Origin: Eutrophovita brisbanensis
GTDB lineage: Bacteria > Pseudomonadota > Gammaproteobacteria > Burkholderiales > Eutrophovitaceae
NCBI GenBank assembly: GCA_038147395.1
Contig: JAYQTM010000001.1
Coordinates: 186,001-250,000 of the forward strand
Length of the DNA stretch: 64,000 bases
Direction: 5' to 3'
The notes beneath the pieces are model-generated. The model made no database searches and was not told the origin of the DNA. It saw only the letters and a program-made list of their open reading frames with translations. Shown here one piece after another: positions 8,956 to 17,406 of this stretch (positions are counted from its first letter, which is position 1; each line of letters begins with the position of its first letter). A program made the translations under genes and the position numbers.

Positions 8956-9610
8956 GACAACTCGGGATTTATCAAAACTTAAGTTTATCGAATTTGCATT
9001 AGACGCTGCTGTGTTGCGTTTTGGTACGTTTAAAACCAAAGCGGGGCGACAATCACCGTATTTTTTTAACGCAGGGTTATTTACCGATGGAGCGAGTGTC
9101 GATCAGTTGGGGACGTTTTATTCTGAGGCCATACTCGGTTCGGGTGTCGAATTCGATATGCTCTTTGGCCCCGCTTATAAAGGCATCACACTCGCCGCTT
9201 CTACAGCGATAGCGATGTCTCGAGTCGGTCGAAATGTTCCTTTTGCGTTTAATCGAAAAGAGGCGAAGGATCATGGTGAAGGTGGGACGATCGTCGGCGC
9301 TCCACTCCAAGGGAAAGTTTTGATTATTGACGATGTCATTTCTGCGGGCACTTCGATCAGAGAGTCTGTTGACATCATTCGTGCTTATGGAGCACAACCA
9401 TGCGGCGTCGCGGTTTCGTTGGATCGTCAGGAAAAGGGGGTTGGCGAGCTATCTGCGATTCAAGAGATAGAAAAAGAATTTGACTTGCCTGTTATCAGCA
9501 TTTTTACGCTGGATGATTTGATCGGGTTCTTGAGTAATCGTGGTGATTTACGTGAAGAATTAAATCAAATTCAGGACTACAGGAAAAAATACGGATCCAA
9601 ATTGGCCTAA
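8954..9610 (+). CDS. pyrE: Orotate phosphoribosyltransferase
   Basis: The enzyme converts orotate and PRPP to orotidine 5'-phosphate in pyrimidine synthesis. The 218-residue protein has FIEFALDAAVLRFGTF, KAGRQSPYFFNAGLF, LLFGPAYKGI, FNRKEAKDHGEGG (catalytic loop) and the PRPP-binding motif VLIIDDVISAGTSIRES. ATG 8954 gives a start two residues longer than E. coli PyrE. Upstream in-frame sequence is antisense to xth and unlike PyrE. The gene shares bases with both neighbours: its start codon overlaps the xth start and its TAA overlaps the gatB stop. Confidence 0.96.
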   Translation: MTTRDLSKLKFIEFALDAAVLRFGTFKTKAGRQSPYFFNAGLFTDGASVDQLGTFYSEAILGSGVEFDMLFGPAYKGITLAASTAIAMSRVGRNVPFAFNRKEAKDHGEGGTIVGAPLQGKVLIIDDVISAGTSIRESVDIIRAYGAQPCGVAVSLDRQEKGVGELSAIQEIEKEFDLPVISIFTLDDLIGFLSNRGDLREELNQIQDYRKKYGSKLA

Positions 9611-9620
9611 GCCAATTTTT
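9599..9620. terminator. Bidirectional terminator at the pyrE/gatB junction
   Basis: A perfect 8-base inverted repeat (AAATTGGC 9599-9606, GCCAATTT 9611-9618) flanks a CTAA loop. The top strand ends in TTTTT, and the opposite strand reads GGATTTG-like with fewer T residues, so termination should be stronger for pyrE. The loop holds both stop codons: TAA of pyrE and TAG of gatB. Confidence 0.6.
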
Positions 9621-11052
9621 GACGCAATATCTCGTTGACTTGTCCTGGGTTCGCTTTACCTTTACTGAGCTTCATTACTTGACCCACCAGTGAATTGAGC
9701 GCCTTTTCTTTGCCATTTTTGAAATCCTCAGCTTGTTGTGCATTCGCGGCGATGACTTGATCAACGAGGGCTTCTATCTCTGACGAGTCAGAAATTTGTT
9801 TGAGACCTTTCGCTTCGATAATCGCGTCAACTGATGTCTGCCCTTTCCACAGTTCATCGAAGACTTGTTTGGCCAGTTTGGAAGACAGTGTCTTGTCAAC
9901 AATGCGGAGAATCAAGGCTGATAAACTCTCTGGCGTCACTGGACATTGATTTACCTCGAGTTGCTCTCGATTTAATCCCGCAGCGAGTTCACCGTTCATC
10001 CAGTTGGCTACTAATTTCGCTGCTTGTGACTTATCACTCACATCACAGTGAGATAGCGTGGCTTCAAAAAATGCCGCGGTGTCTGCGTGTGACACTAATG
10101 AATTTGCGTCATCGGCACTTAAACCATAACTTTCTTGATAGCGCGATGATTTTGAGTCGGGTAATTCGGGTAACGATGTTCGAATATTATCGATCCAGGC
10201 CTCATCGATTGAGAGGGGCAGTAAATCGGGGTCTGGAAAATATCGATAATCGTGAGCATCCTCTTTCGTCCTCATTAACCGAGTCTCTCCTGAGTCTGGA
10301 TCAAACAATACCGTAGCCTGTACGATGGGTCGACCTTCCTCTAGCTCGTCAATTTGCCACTGAATTTCATAATCAATTGCCTGTTGCAAAAACCGGAACG
10401 AATTTAAGTTTTTGATTTCTCGTCGGGTGCCAAGTGTCGAGTCTCCTTTGCGACGAACCGAGACGTTGGCGTCACACCGGAAGTTACCTTCTTGCATATT
10501 GCCGTCACAGATGCCGATCCATCGCACTAAGGTGTGTAGCGTCCTTGCGTATTCAACTGCCTCAAGAGATGACGCCATATCGGGCTCAGTGACGATTTCC
10601 AAAAGTGGTGTTCCTGCTCGATTGAGGTCGATGCCACTCATTCCGATGAAATCCTCGTGAAGGGATTTGCCCGCATCTTCTTCTAGATGCGCTCGTGTTA
10701 AGCGAACAGTTTTTGTGTTTTCGCCCGCCTTAAAGGTAAGCGAGCCGCCCTCGACAACAGGGATCTCAAACTGACTGATCTGGTAGCCCTTAGGAAGGTC
10801 AGGATAGAAATAATTTTTTCTTGCAAAAATAGATTTCTTATTGATCGTTGCATTGGTTGCAAGCCCGAAGCAAATTGCTTTTGCGACCGCCTCTTTGTTA
10901 AGCACAGGCAGCACTCCAGGGAGCGCGATATCGACGGCACACGCCTGTGAGTTAGGCATCGCACCCACATCAGTCGAGGCCCCAGAAAATATCTTTGAAT
11001 TTGTTGATAATTGGACGTGCGTTTCAAGCCCAATAACAGTTTCCCATTCCAT
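9607..11052 (-). CDS. gatB: Asp/Glu-tRNA amidotransferase subunit B
   Basis: GatB binds the misacylated tRNA and contributes the kinase/ammonia-transfer site of the GatCAB complex that makes Asn-tRNA-Asn and/or Gln-tRNA-Gln. The 481-residue protein begins MEWETVIGLETHVQL and has KNYFYPDLPKGYQISQ, GIDLNRAGTPLLEIVTEPD, MQEGNFRCDANVSVR, KNLNSFRFLQQAI, YRYFPDPDLLPL and a C-terminal Yqey-like tail domain. It lies 2 bases after gatA. Its last codons are KLA-stop, identical to the end of pyrE on the other strand because the junction is palindromic. Confidence 0.96.
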   Translation of the reverse strand: MEWETVIGLETHVQLSTNSKIFSGASTDVGAMPNSQACAVDIALPGVLPVLNKEAVAKAICFGLATNATINKKSIFARKNYFYPDLPKGYQISQFEIPVVEGGSLTFKAGENTKTVRLTRAHLEEDAGKSLHEDFIGMSGIDLNRAGTPLLEIVTEPDMASSLEAVEYARTLHTLVRWIGICDGNMQEGNFRCDANVSVRRKGDSTLGTRREIKNLNSFRFLQQAIDYEIQWQIDELEEGRPIVQATVLFDPDSGETRLMRTKEDAHDYRYFPDPDLLPLSIDEAWIDNIRTSLPELPDSKSSRYQESYGLSADDANSLVSHADTAAFFEATLSHCDVSDKSQAAKLVANWMNGELAAGLNREQLEVNQCPVTPESLSALILRIVDKTLSSKLAKQVFDELWKGQTSVDAIIEAKGLKQISDSSEIEALVDQVIAANAQQAEDFKNGKEKALNSLVGQVMKLSKGKANPGQVNEILRQKLA

Positions 11053-11054
11053 GC

Positions 11055-12518
11055 TTATTGCTCTCGTGTGATTGGGGGGCGCTTCTCGTGCCAGTCGGTT
11101 TCCCGTTGATAGGCATGAGCGACGGATAACATGCGCGCTTCGTCAAAATAATTACCGATGATCTGTAACCCGATTGGAAGCCCTTTTTGGTCAAATCCGC
11201 ATGGCAACGACATTGCTGGTAAGCCAGCAAGGTTTGCGGCTATCGTGAACGTATCGGATAAGTACATTTGGACAGGATCGGAGACTTTTTCTCCAATTTT
11301 AAAAGCAGTGCTCGGTGTTGTCGGAGACATGATCAGGTCGCATGAGCTAAACGCTGTTTGAAAGTCTGTGGAGATTAAACGCCGGATTTTTTGTGCTTTC
11401 AAATAATACGCATCGTAATAGCCATGCGAGAGCACGTAGGCGCCCGTGAGAATACGTCGCTTGACCTCATCGCCGAATCCCTCCGCACGAGTTTTGGCAT
11501 ACATGTCATTCAGGTCAGTGTAAGTCTTGGCACGGTGTCCGTATCGCACGCCGTCGTATCGTGACAGGTTACTCGATGCTTCCGCCGGAGCTATGACGTA
11601 ATACGCCGATATGGATAAAGGGCTTGTGGGTAGAGAGACATCCACGATCTTTGCTCCCAGGCTTTGGTAGCATTTGATGGCGTCGTCGATACTTTTTGCG
11701 ACATCCGCGTCAGTGTCATCACTGAAGTACTCTTTGGGAAGTCCGATAGTCAGGCCATCAACGCTGCTATCACTTAGATCAGAGTATGCCACCCGATCTC
11801 GGCTTAGACTGGTGCTGTCTTTATCGTCGAAGCCAACCATCGTTTCTAGAAGAATAGCGCAATCCTCAGCTGTTCTCGCCATGGGCCCACCTTGGTCGAG
11901 ACTCGATGCGAATGCGATCATTCCATATCTTGAGACCAAACCATAAGTTGGTTTCAATCCGGTGATTCCGGTCAGTGCAGCGGGCTGCCTGATCGAGCCT
12001 CCAGTATCGGTGCCAGTCGATGCGGGAGTCATCCCAGCGGCAACAGCTGCGGCCGAACCACCTGAACTCCCTCCCGGAACTCTCTCGAGATCCCATGGGT
12101 TTTTGACATTTCCAAACCACGATGTTTCATTGGACGAACCCATCGCGAATTCGTCCATATTCGTTTTGCCTTGAATGACGCTACCCTGCTCGTTAAAGCG
12201 TTGGATGACATGCGCGTTGTAGGGCGCGACGAACTCGCCTAACATTTTTGATCCGCATGTCGTTCGCCAGCCCTTTGCGCACCAAATATCCTTATGGGCG
12301 ATCGGAATTCCTGTGACTGCGTGTCCCGAGCCTTTTGCGAGTAACTCATCAGCAGCTCGAGCTTGTCCGAGACTTTGTTCCTCATCGAATGTAATAAACG
12401 CATTGATTGTTGCGTTCAATGTTTGCGCTCGCCGCACGTATTCTTGTGTCAATTCAACACTCGAGAATTCTTTTTGTCGAAGTCCGAGCCCGAGCTCCTT
12501 CAGAGTTTTATTCATCAT
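11055..12518 (-). CDS. gatA: Asp/Glu-tRNA amidotransferase subunit A
   Basis: GatA is the glutaminase subunit that supplies ammonia to GatB. The product (487 residues from 12518, 486 from the adjacent ATG at 12515) is an amidase-signature enzyme: catalytic Lys in IAHKDIW, GKTNMDEFAMGSSNE, the Gly/Ser-rich signature GGSSGGSAAAVAAG and the nucleophilic Ser region TGTDTGGSIRQPAA. Starts upstream of 12518 would run back through gatC in another frame and give no family-like sequence. The start lies 4 bases after the gatC stop. Confidence 0.96.
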   Translation of the reverse strand: MMNKTLKELGLGLRQKEFSSVELTQEYVRRAQTLNATINAFITFDEEQSLGQARAADELLAKGSGHAVTGIPIAHKDIWCAKGWRTTCGSKMLGEFVAPYNAHVIQRFNEQGSVIQGKTNMDEFAMGSSNETSWFGNVKNPWDLERVPGGSSGGSAAAVAAGMTPASTGTDTGGSIRQPAALTGITGLKPTYGLVSRYGMIAFASSLDQGGPMARTAEDCAILLETMVGFDDKDSTSLSRDRVAYSDLSDSSVDGLTIGLPKEYFSDDTDADVAKSIDDAIKCYQSLGAKIVDVSLPTSPLSISAYYVIAPAEASSNLSRYDGVRYGHRAKTYTDLNDMYAKTRAEGFGDEVKRRILTGAYVLSHGYYDAYYLKAQKIRRLISTDFQTAFSSCDLIMSPTTPSTAFKIGEKVSDPVQMYLSDTFTIAANLAGLPAMSLPCGFDQKGLPIGLQIIGNYFDEARMLSVAHAYQRETDWHEKRPPITREQ

Positions 12519-12522
12519 TGCG

Positions 12523-12810
12523 TTACTCGATGACTTTTGGCACGAGAAATAATGCGCGCTCAACGGAGGGCGCGTTTGACTGAAGCGCCTCGTGCTCATC
12601 TTTTTCCGTGACGACGTCATCTCGCAGCCTCGTTGAGATGTCTTGTGCGTGAGCCATTGGCTCAATATCCGTTGTGTCGACGGTTTGCATCTCTTCGATC
12701 AACGCGAAGACTTTATTGAGTTGACCAAGTGTTTCCTCTGCTTGTTCATCGCTGATCTCAATCCGCGCGAGCGTCGCCACCTTGTAAACGTCGTTTTTTG
12801 TAAGCGCCAT
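12523..12810 (-). CDS. gatC: Asp/Glu-tRNA amidotransferase subunit C
   Basis: GatC is the small subunit that stabilises GatA-GatB. The 95-residue product begins MALTKNDVYKVATLARIEI and has the family pattern LGQLNKVFALIEEMQ, VDTTDIEPMAHA and LRDDVVTE. I use ATG 12810 rather than the upstream in-frame ATT/ATG option at 12825 because homologues begin at this Met. It is the first gene of gatC-gatA-gatB and is divergent from mreB. Confidence 0.92.
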   Translation of the reverse strand: MALTKNDVYKVATLARIEISDEQAEETLGQLNKVFALIEEMQTVDTTDIEPMAHAQDISTRLRDDVVTEKDEHEALQSNAPSVERALFLVPKVIE

Positions 12811-12879
12811 AGTTATATCAATCAAAAATCATAAAAAATCATGACGGTCGTTTATCTTTGCTTCGTATGCAAATTGGTA

Positions 12880-12909
12880 TTGACTCAGTCACCTAGGACA
12901 GGCGATAGA
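12880..12909 (+). promoter_or_regulatory. Possible mreB promoter
   Basis: TTGACT at 12880-12885 is followed after 18 bases by GATAGA (12904-12909). The -35 is good and the -10 is weak. It would give an mRNA leader of about 75 bases before mreB. The 183-base gap between gatC and mreB must hold divergent promoters; no clear gatC promoter was recognised. Confidence 0.25.
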
Positions 12910-12993
12910 AAGTTTTAGCCTCGACCGAACCATTAGGTTATCATAAATGCCCCCGTGCTCGACACGGTTCCAACTAGTTGTAAGGACTGAATT

Positions 12994-14040
12994 ATGTTTG
13001 GATTTATTACCCGCTTTTTCTCCAACGACATCGCGATTGATCTTGGTACCGCGAATACCTTGATCTATGTCAAAAACAAAGGAATCGTTTTAGACGAGCC
13101 ATCAGTCGTCGCGATCAGACACGAGTCCACTGGTTCAGGAACGAAAACGATACGAGCGGTTGGAAATGAAGCCAAGTCAATGCTGGGGAGGACGCCCGGA
13201 AACATCAATGCGATCCGTCCGATGAAGGATGGCGTGATCGCTGACTTTACGGTGACCGAGCAGATGCTGCGCCATTTCATTAAAAAGGTACATGACACGA
13301 GATTTTTTGCGCCGAGCCCAAGAATCGTGATTTGTGTGCCGTGTGGATCAACTCAGGTCGAGCGCAGGGCGATCCGAGAATCTGCATACGGCGCAGGGGC
13401 TAGAAAAGTTGAGCTGATTGAGGAGCCAATGGCTGCAGCGATTGGTGCAGGATTACCAGTTGAGGATGCAGCCGGATCAATGGTGGTTGATATTGGTGGC
13501 GGCACGACCGAGGTTGGCGTGATCTCATTGGGTGGTGTTGTGTATTCTGGTTCAGTGAGAACGGGTGGTGATAAATTCGACGAGGCTATCATTAATTTTG
13601 TGCGACGCAATTACGGCATGCTGATTGGTGAGGCGACGGCTGAAGAAATCAAAAAAGATATCGGGCTCGCGTTCCCTGGTGGAGAAATTAGAGAAAAAGA
13701 AGTGAAGGGACGCAACCTTGCAGAGGGAATCCCCCGGAGTTTTAAGATTACCAGTAACGAGATTTTGGAAGCGCTCTCTGATCCGCTAAATAGCATTGTG
13801 TCTGCTGTCAAAAATGCGTTAGAGCAGACTCCCCCAGAGCTGGGTGGAGACATCGCTGATCGGGGTATGGTGCTCACGGGTGGTGGTGCCCTGTTGAGAG
13901 ATTTAGACCGTTTGCTTATGGAGGAGACTGGACTCCCGGTAGTCGTAAGTGACAATCCTTTGACGTGTGTTGTGCGAGGATCCGGTTTGGCGCTTGAAAA
14001 GCTTGATGACCAATTCACAGGGATATTTGCGAGCGAGTAG
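12994..14040 (+). CDS. mreB: Rod shape-determining actin homologue MreB
   Basis: MreB is the bacterial actin that forms membrane-associated filaments directing lateral wall synthesis. The 348-residue protein starts MFGFITRFFSNDIAIDLGTANTL, with the phosphate-1 motif, and has VCVPCGSTQVERRAI, LIEEPMAAAIGAGLPV, the phosphate-2 motif VVDIGGGTTEVGVISL and the adenosine motif MVLTGGGALLRDLD. The N-terminal MFGFITRFF resembles the membrane-binding amphipathic helix. It heads the mreBCD-mrdAB operon. Confidence 0.97.
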   Translation: MFGFITRFFSNDIAIDLGTANTLIYVKNKGIVLDEPSVVAIRHESTGSGTKTIRAVGNEAKSMLGRTPGNINAIRPMKDGVIADFTVTEQMLRHFIKKVHDTRFFAPSPRIVICVPCGSTQVERRAIRESAYGAGARKVELIEEPMAAAIGAGLPVEDAAGSMVVDIGGGTTEVGVISLGGVVYSGSVRTGGDKFDEAIINFVRRNYGMLIGEATAEEIKKDIGLAFPGGEIREKEVKGRNLAEGIPRSFKITSNEILEALSDPLNSIVSAVKNALEQTPPELGGDIADRGMVLTGGGALLRDLDRLLMEETGLPVVVSDNPLTCVVRGSGLALEKLDDQFTGIFASE

Positions 14041-14117
14041 CGTGAGTTGCTTTGAGCAGGTTGATCTGTAGGCGTGTGGAACCATAAGTTTCGGGATATT
14101 TTGGAGGCAAGTTGTCC

Positions 14118-14984
14118 ATGACCAGAAACTTTGCCGGAAAGAACTCATATCGCAGGAATCGAGCTGCAATTTTGTGTGCGCTGGTTGGAGCTGCGTTAAT
14201 CTTTCTTGATGCACAGAGAAATGCGTTCCAAGGTGTGCGAACGAGTCTAGCCGGCATTACTGAGGTTGTGAATCAGATCGTGGGTCAACCTAAGGTTTGG
14301 CTGGACCAAGTCGCAGATTTATTTCTGTCGAAACGGCAGTTAATCGAAGAGATCGAACAGCTTAAAAAAGACCAGCTTCTTGATTATTCAAGACTGCAGC
14401 AATTCGATGCGTTGGAACATCGTTTGGAAAGTCTTGAGGCATTGGTTGAGATCCGAGCTAAATACACTCGCTCAACACGAATAGTCGAGCTCGCGATTCC
14501 GAGTTTGACGCCGAATAACCACACAATCGTGGTGCAATCGGGTGAGGACCATGTCTTGCATGCTGGAGATTATGTGGTCGATCGAGGGGGGCTCGTGGGC
14601 CAGATCATGAGCGTTGAGAATGAAATGGCGATGACTCGTTTGATCTCTGACAGGGATTCAAGGGTGCACGTTCAGAGTGTAAAAAACGACATCAAGGGTG
14701 TCGCGTTTGGGTCTGGTGAGAAAAATCGTTTGGAATTACGTTTTGTTTCAAAAGATGCAGCCATTGAGGTCGGTGATTTATTCGTCACATCTGGATTAGG
14801 TGGGCGTCATCCATACGGCGTCCCTGTTGGGCGGGTCGCGTCGATAGACGTTGTTCGATACCCTGATTTTTTGAGTGTTGAACTCAGACCGATCGCTTCC
14901 TTAGGAAGCGGAGAATTTTATGTTGTGCTGACTGGTCCCGTTGGTGATGATTTATTTTTATCTTCCGATCACTCTCCAGATTGA
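14118..14984 (+). CDS. mreC: Rod shape-determining protein MreC
   Basis: MreC is a periplasmic, inner-membrane-anchored scaffold linking MreB, MreD and the PBP2/RodA synthase. The 288-residue protein has a basic N-terminus, one membrane helix at about residues 15-32, a coiled-coil segment (KRQLIEEIEQLKKDQ onward) and the MreC beta-barrel region with VQSGEDHVLHAGDYVVDRGGLVGQI and TSGLGGRHPYGVPVG. Start ATG 14118 lies 10 bases after GGAGG at 14103-14107; an in-frame TTG at 14112 is less well placed. Confidence 0.94.
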   Translation: MTRNFAGKNSYRRNRAAILCALVGAALIFLDAQRNAFQGVRTSLAGITEVVNQIVGQPKVWLDQVADLFLSKRQLIEEIEQLKKDQLLDYSRLQQFDALEHRLESLEALVEIRAKYTRSTRIVELAIPSLTPNNHTIVVQSGEDHVLHAGDYVVDRGGLVGQIMSVENEMAMTRLISDRDSRVHVQSVKNDIKGVAFGSGEKNRLELRFVSKDAAIEVGDLFVTSGLGGRHPYGVPVGRVASIDVVRYPDFLSVELRPIASLGSGEFYVVLTGPVGDDLFLSSDHSPD

Positions 14985-15005
14985 TCCTATGACAAAAGGA
15001 CACTA

Positions 15006-15470
15006 ATGTTGAATCGCCCCATCAATCGAGTGGTTGGCATCACAACATTGCTCGCGTTTGTGTTGAGCGTGATTGGCACTCATATGACTGCGTCGAACAT
15101 CTTCATCGATTTGGTGGCGTTGGCAGTAATTTTGATGGCGCTCAGTTTTAATTGGGGTAGTCGTGGTGAAATTCTTTTTGTGGCAATTGGGTTAGCCGCT
15201 GATATCGCTCTTGGTGATGTGCTTGGAATGCATGTCGTTAAGTATGCGATTTTGTCATTTGCTGTTTCCAGAATGTCTCATATCATCAAGATGGCGGGAA
15301 TCGGCCAGCAAGTCATCCTCGTTGCACTGCTCTTAGCTGTCAGCGAGGTGATCCCGAGGGGGCTATCAGCGGTATTCAGTCCAGATTTATTTCATCTCGA
15401 CGCTATACTGGTATCCACGTTGTGCGCCTTGGTCTGGCCGATCGTAAACTATCGTCAGAGCCGAGAATGA
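15006..15470 (+). CDS. mreD: Rod shape-determining protein MreD
   Basis: MreD is a small integral inner membrane protein of the elongasome. The 154-residue product is almost entirely hydrophobic, with about five membrane segments (ITTLLAFVLSVIGTHM, LVALAVILMALSF, ILFVAIGLAADIALGD and others) and the MreD-typical GLAADIALGDVLGMH pattern. It sits 21 bases after mreC, with AAAGGA upstream of the ATG. The sequence family is weakly conserved, so the assignment also relies on operon position. Confidence 0.88.
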   Translation: MLNRPINRVVGITTLLAFVLSVIGTHMTASNIFIDLVALAVILMALSFNWGSRGEILFVAIGLAADIALGDVLGMHVVKYAILSFAVSRMSHIIKMAGIGQQVILVALLLAVSEVIPRGLSAVFSPDLFHLDAILVSTLCALVWPIVNYRQSRE

Positions 15471-15531
15471 TTTACGTTCACAACGATTGGTCATAAAGTA
15501 GGTATTTTCCAGCGAAAAACACGGGGTATCT

Positions 15532-17406
15532 GTGCTCGCCCGTCAATATAGAGATCGATTATCGTCTATCTACAATTATCGTTTGCGGTTACGAGCCGTC
15601 GTGGTTTCGGTCGTGGCGTTGACCTTTATTTTGATTGCAAAAATCTTATATCTCCAGGTAGTTAACGCAGATTTTTACAAGGTACGCGCAGAGAATAACC
15701 GCATCAATGTGTTGCCTATTCTTCCCGTCAGGGGACAGATACTCGACCGCTATGGCCGCGTACTGTCAGAGAACCAGCCTGCATACGCACTCGAGTTAAA
15801 AGTTGGTGCCGACCGTGACTCTTCGCGAGTTATCGAGTCGCTCAAGGAGATTTTATTTATCTCCGATTATGATCAGGAGCGAGTTGAAACCGAGCTCAAG
15901 CAAGCGAGTAAATTCTCCAGCTTGGTGATTAAAGATAGGCTATCCGAGGATGAGGCCTCACTTTTTACATCCCATGCATATCGTTTTCCCGAATTACAGT
16001 TAACCGCCCAGCCATACCGTCGCTACCCCTACGGCCTTGTCACATCCCACGTGATTGGTCACCTTGGGCGCGTGAACCAGCGCGACTTGCTCGATCTTGA
16101 GGACAGCGGACATCGATCAAATTACGTGAGAAAAGATTTGATCGGAAAGCGAGGTATTGAGCAGTTTTACGAGAGGCGTTTAAGGGGTGGTTTGGGTTAC
16201 AACTACGTTGAGGTGAACTCGAAGGGTAAGGAAATAAGAATCGTGAATCAACGCTCGCCATTAAGGGGGGAAAATGTTGTCCTCACGATTGATATCGATC
16301 TTCAAAAAGTGGCTTATGAGTCCTTGGGTGATCGCCGCGGGGCGGTGGTCGCCATTGATCCTAACAATGGTGAGATTTTGTCGTACGTATCGAAGCCGGG
16401 CTATGACCCGGATCTGTTTATTGGCGGGATGAATGCAGAGCAATGGCGCGAGATTCAGGGTTCAGCCGATCGACCATTACTGGATCGAGTGACTCGAGGG
16501 CTTTATCCACCCGGATCCACCCTGAAGCCGTTTCTTGGGTTAGCAGCACTCGAAGATAAGTTGCGTACGCCGAGTTGGAAAATGTCTGACCCCGGTTTTT
16601 TCTCATTATCAGGAGGACAGTACCGTTTCCGTGACTGGAAGAAAGAGGGTCATGGCCAAGTGGACTTACACAAGGCGATCGCACAATCTTGTGACACGTA
16701 TTTTTATCAACTGGCGGACGACATGGGGATTGATGATCTGAACCAGTGGTTGGTCCGTTTCGGGTTCGGTAAAAAAACAGGAATCGATTTATCGCGGGAA
16801 TATTCGGGTATCGCCCCTTCTCGATCTTGGAAGAAAAAGCGGTTTGGAACATCTTGGTACCGTGGAGATACGATATCGGTTGGTATTGGTCAGGGGTACA
16901 ACTTGGTGACACCATTACAGTTAGCGGTAGCGACAGCTGCCTTAGCGAATGGTGGCACGGTGCACCAACCCACACTAACGAAGCGAGATCAGCTGCAGAC
17001 AGAGACTGGTGATGGGCTCTTTAATCACGGACACACTGTCCGATTTTCTGATAACAACCGGCAGATTGTTCACGACGCCTTAAAAGCTGTGATGAAACCA
17101 GGTGGGACCGCTGTGCAAGCGGCTCGGGGTGCGACATACGAAATCGCTGGCAAAACAGGGACAGCCCAAGTGTTTGGATTAGATGGCCAGGAGTACAACG
17201 AGGATGAGATTGCAGAACGATTGCGTGACCACGCGTTGTTTATTGCTTACGCGCCTGCGGACAAACCACAATTAGCCGTTGCTGTGATTGTGGAGAATGG
17301 AGGCCACGGTGGTAGTGCGGCAGCACCGGTCGCGAGACGGTTATTCGATCAGTACCTTCTTAATAATCCAGTGATGACGGCTGAGCGATTTGAGATAAGC
17401 CGATGA
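15532..17406 (+). CDS. mrdA: Penicillin-binding protein 2 (peptidoglycan transpeptidase)
   Basis: PBP2 cross-links peptidoglycan during cell elongation. The 624-residue protein has an N-terminal membrane helix (about residues 22-42), the non-penicillin-binding dimerisation domain (RAENNRINVLPILPVRGQILDR, KDLIGKRGIEQFYE), then the transpeptidase motifs: SxxK as PGSTLKPF, SxN-type as AQSCDTYF and KTG as IAGKTGTAQ. Translation probably starts at GTG 15532. The gene is in the mre operon rather than with rsfS/rlmH as in many relatives; its end overlaps mrdB by 4 bases (ATGA). Confidence 0.96.
   Translation: MLARQYRDRLSSIYNYRLRLRAVVVSVVALTFILIAKILYLQVVNADFYKVRAENNRINVLPILPVRGQILDRYGRVLSENQPAYALELKVGADRDSSRVIESLKEILFISDYDQERVETELKQASKFSSLVIKDRLSEDEASLFTSHAYRFPELQLTAQPYRRYPYGLVTSHVIGHLGRVNQRDLLDLEDSGHRSNYVRKDLIGKRGIEQFYERRLRGGLGYNYVEVNSKGKEIRIVNQRSPLRGENVVLTIDIDLQKVAYESLGDRRGAVVAIDPNNGEILSYVSKPGYDPDLFIGGMNAEQWREIQGSADRPLLDRVTRGLYPPGSTLKPFLGLAALEDKLRTPSWKMSDPGFFSLSGGQYRFRDWKKEGHGQVDLHKAIAQSCDTYFYQLADDMGIDDLNQWLVRFGFGKKTGIDLSREYSGIAPSRSWKKKRFGTSWYRGDTISVGIGQGYNLVTPLQLAVATAALANGGTVHQPTLTKRDQLQTETGDGLFNHGHTVRFSDNNRQIVHDALKAVMKPGGTAVQAARGATYEIAGKTGTAQVFGLDGQEYNEDEIAERLRDHALFIAYAPADKPQLAVAVIVENGGHGGSAAAPVARRLFDQYLLNNPVMTAERFEISR

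Noticed and set aside
13353..14018. Long open frames opposite mreB
   Set aside because: They are antisense shadows of a highly conserved gene with biased codon use and match no family.
16418..16975. 185-codon frame opposite mrdA
   Set aside because: The PBP2 motifs on the plus strand are unambiguous; the opposite frame shows no domain or ribosome-binding site.
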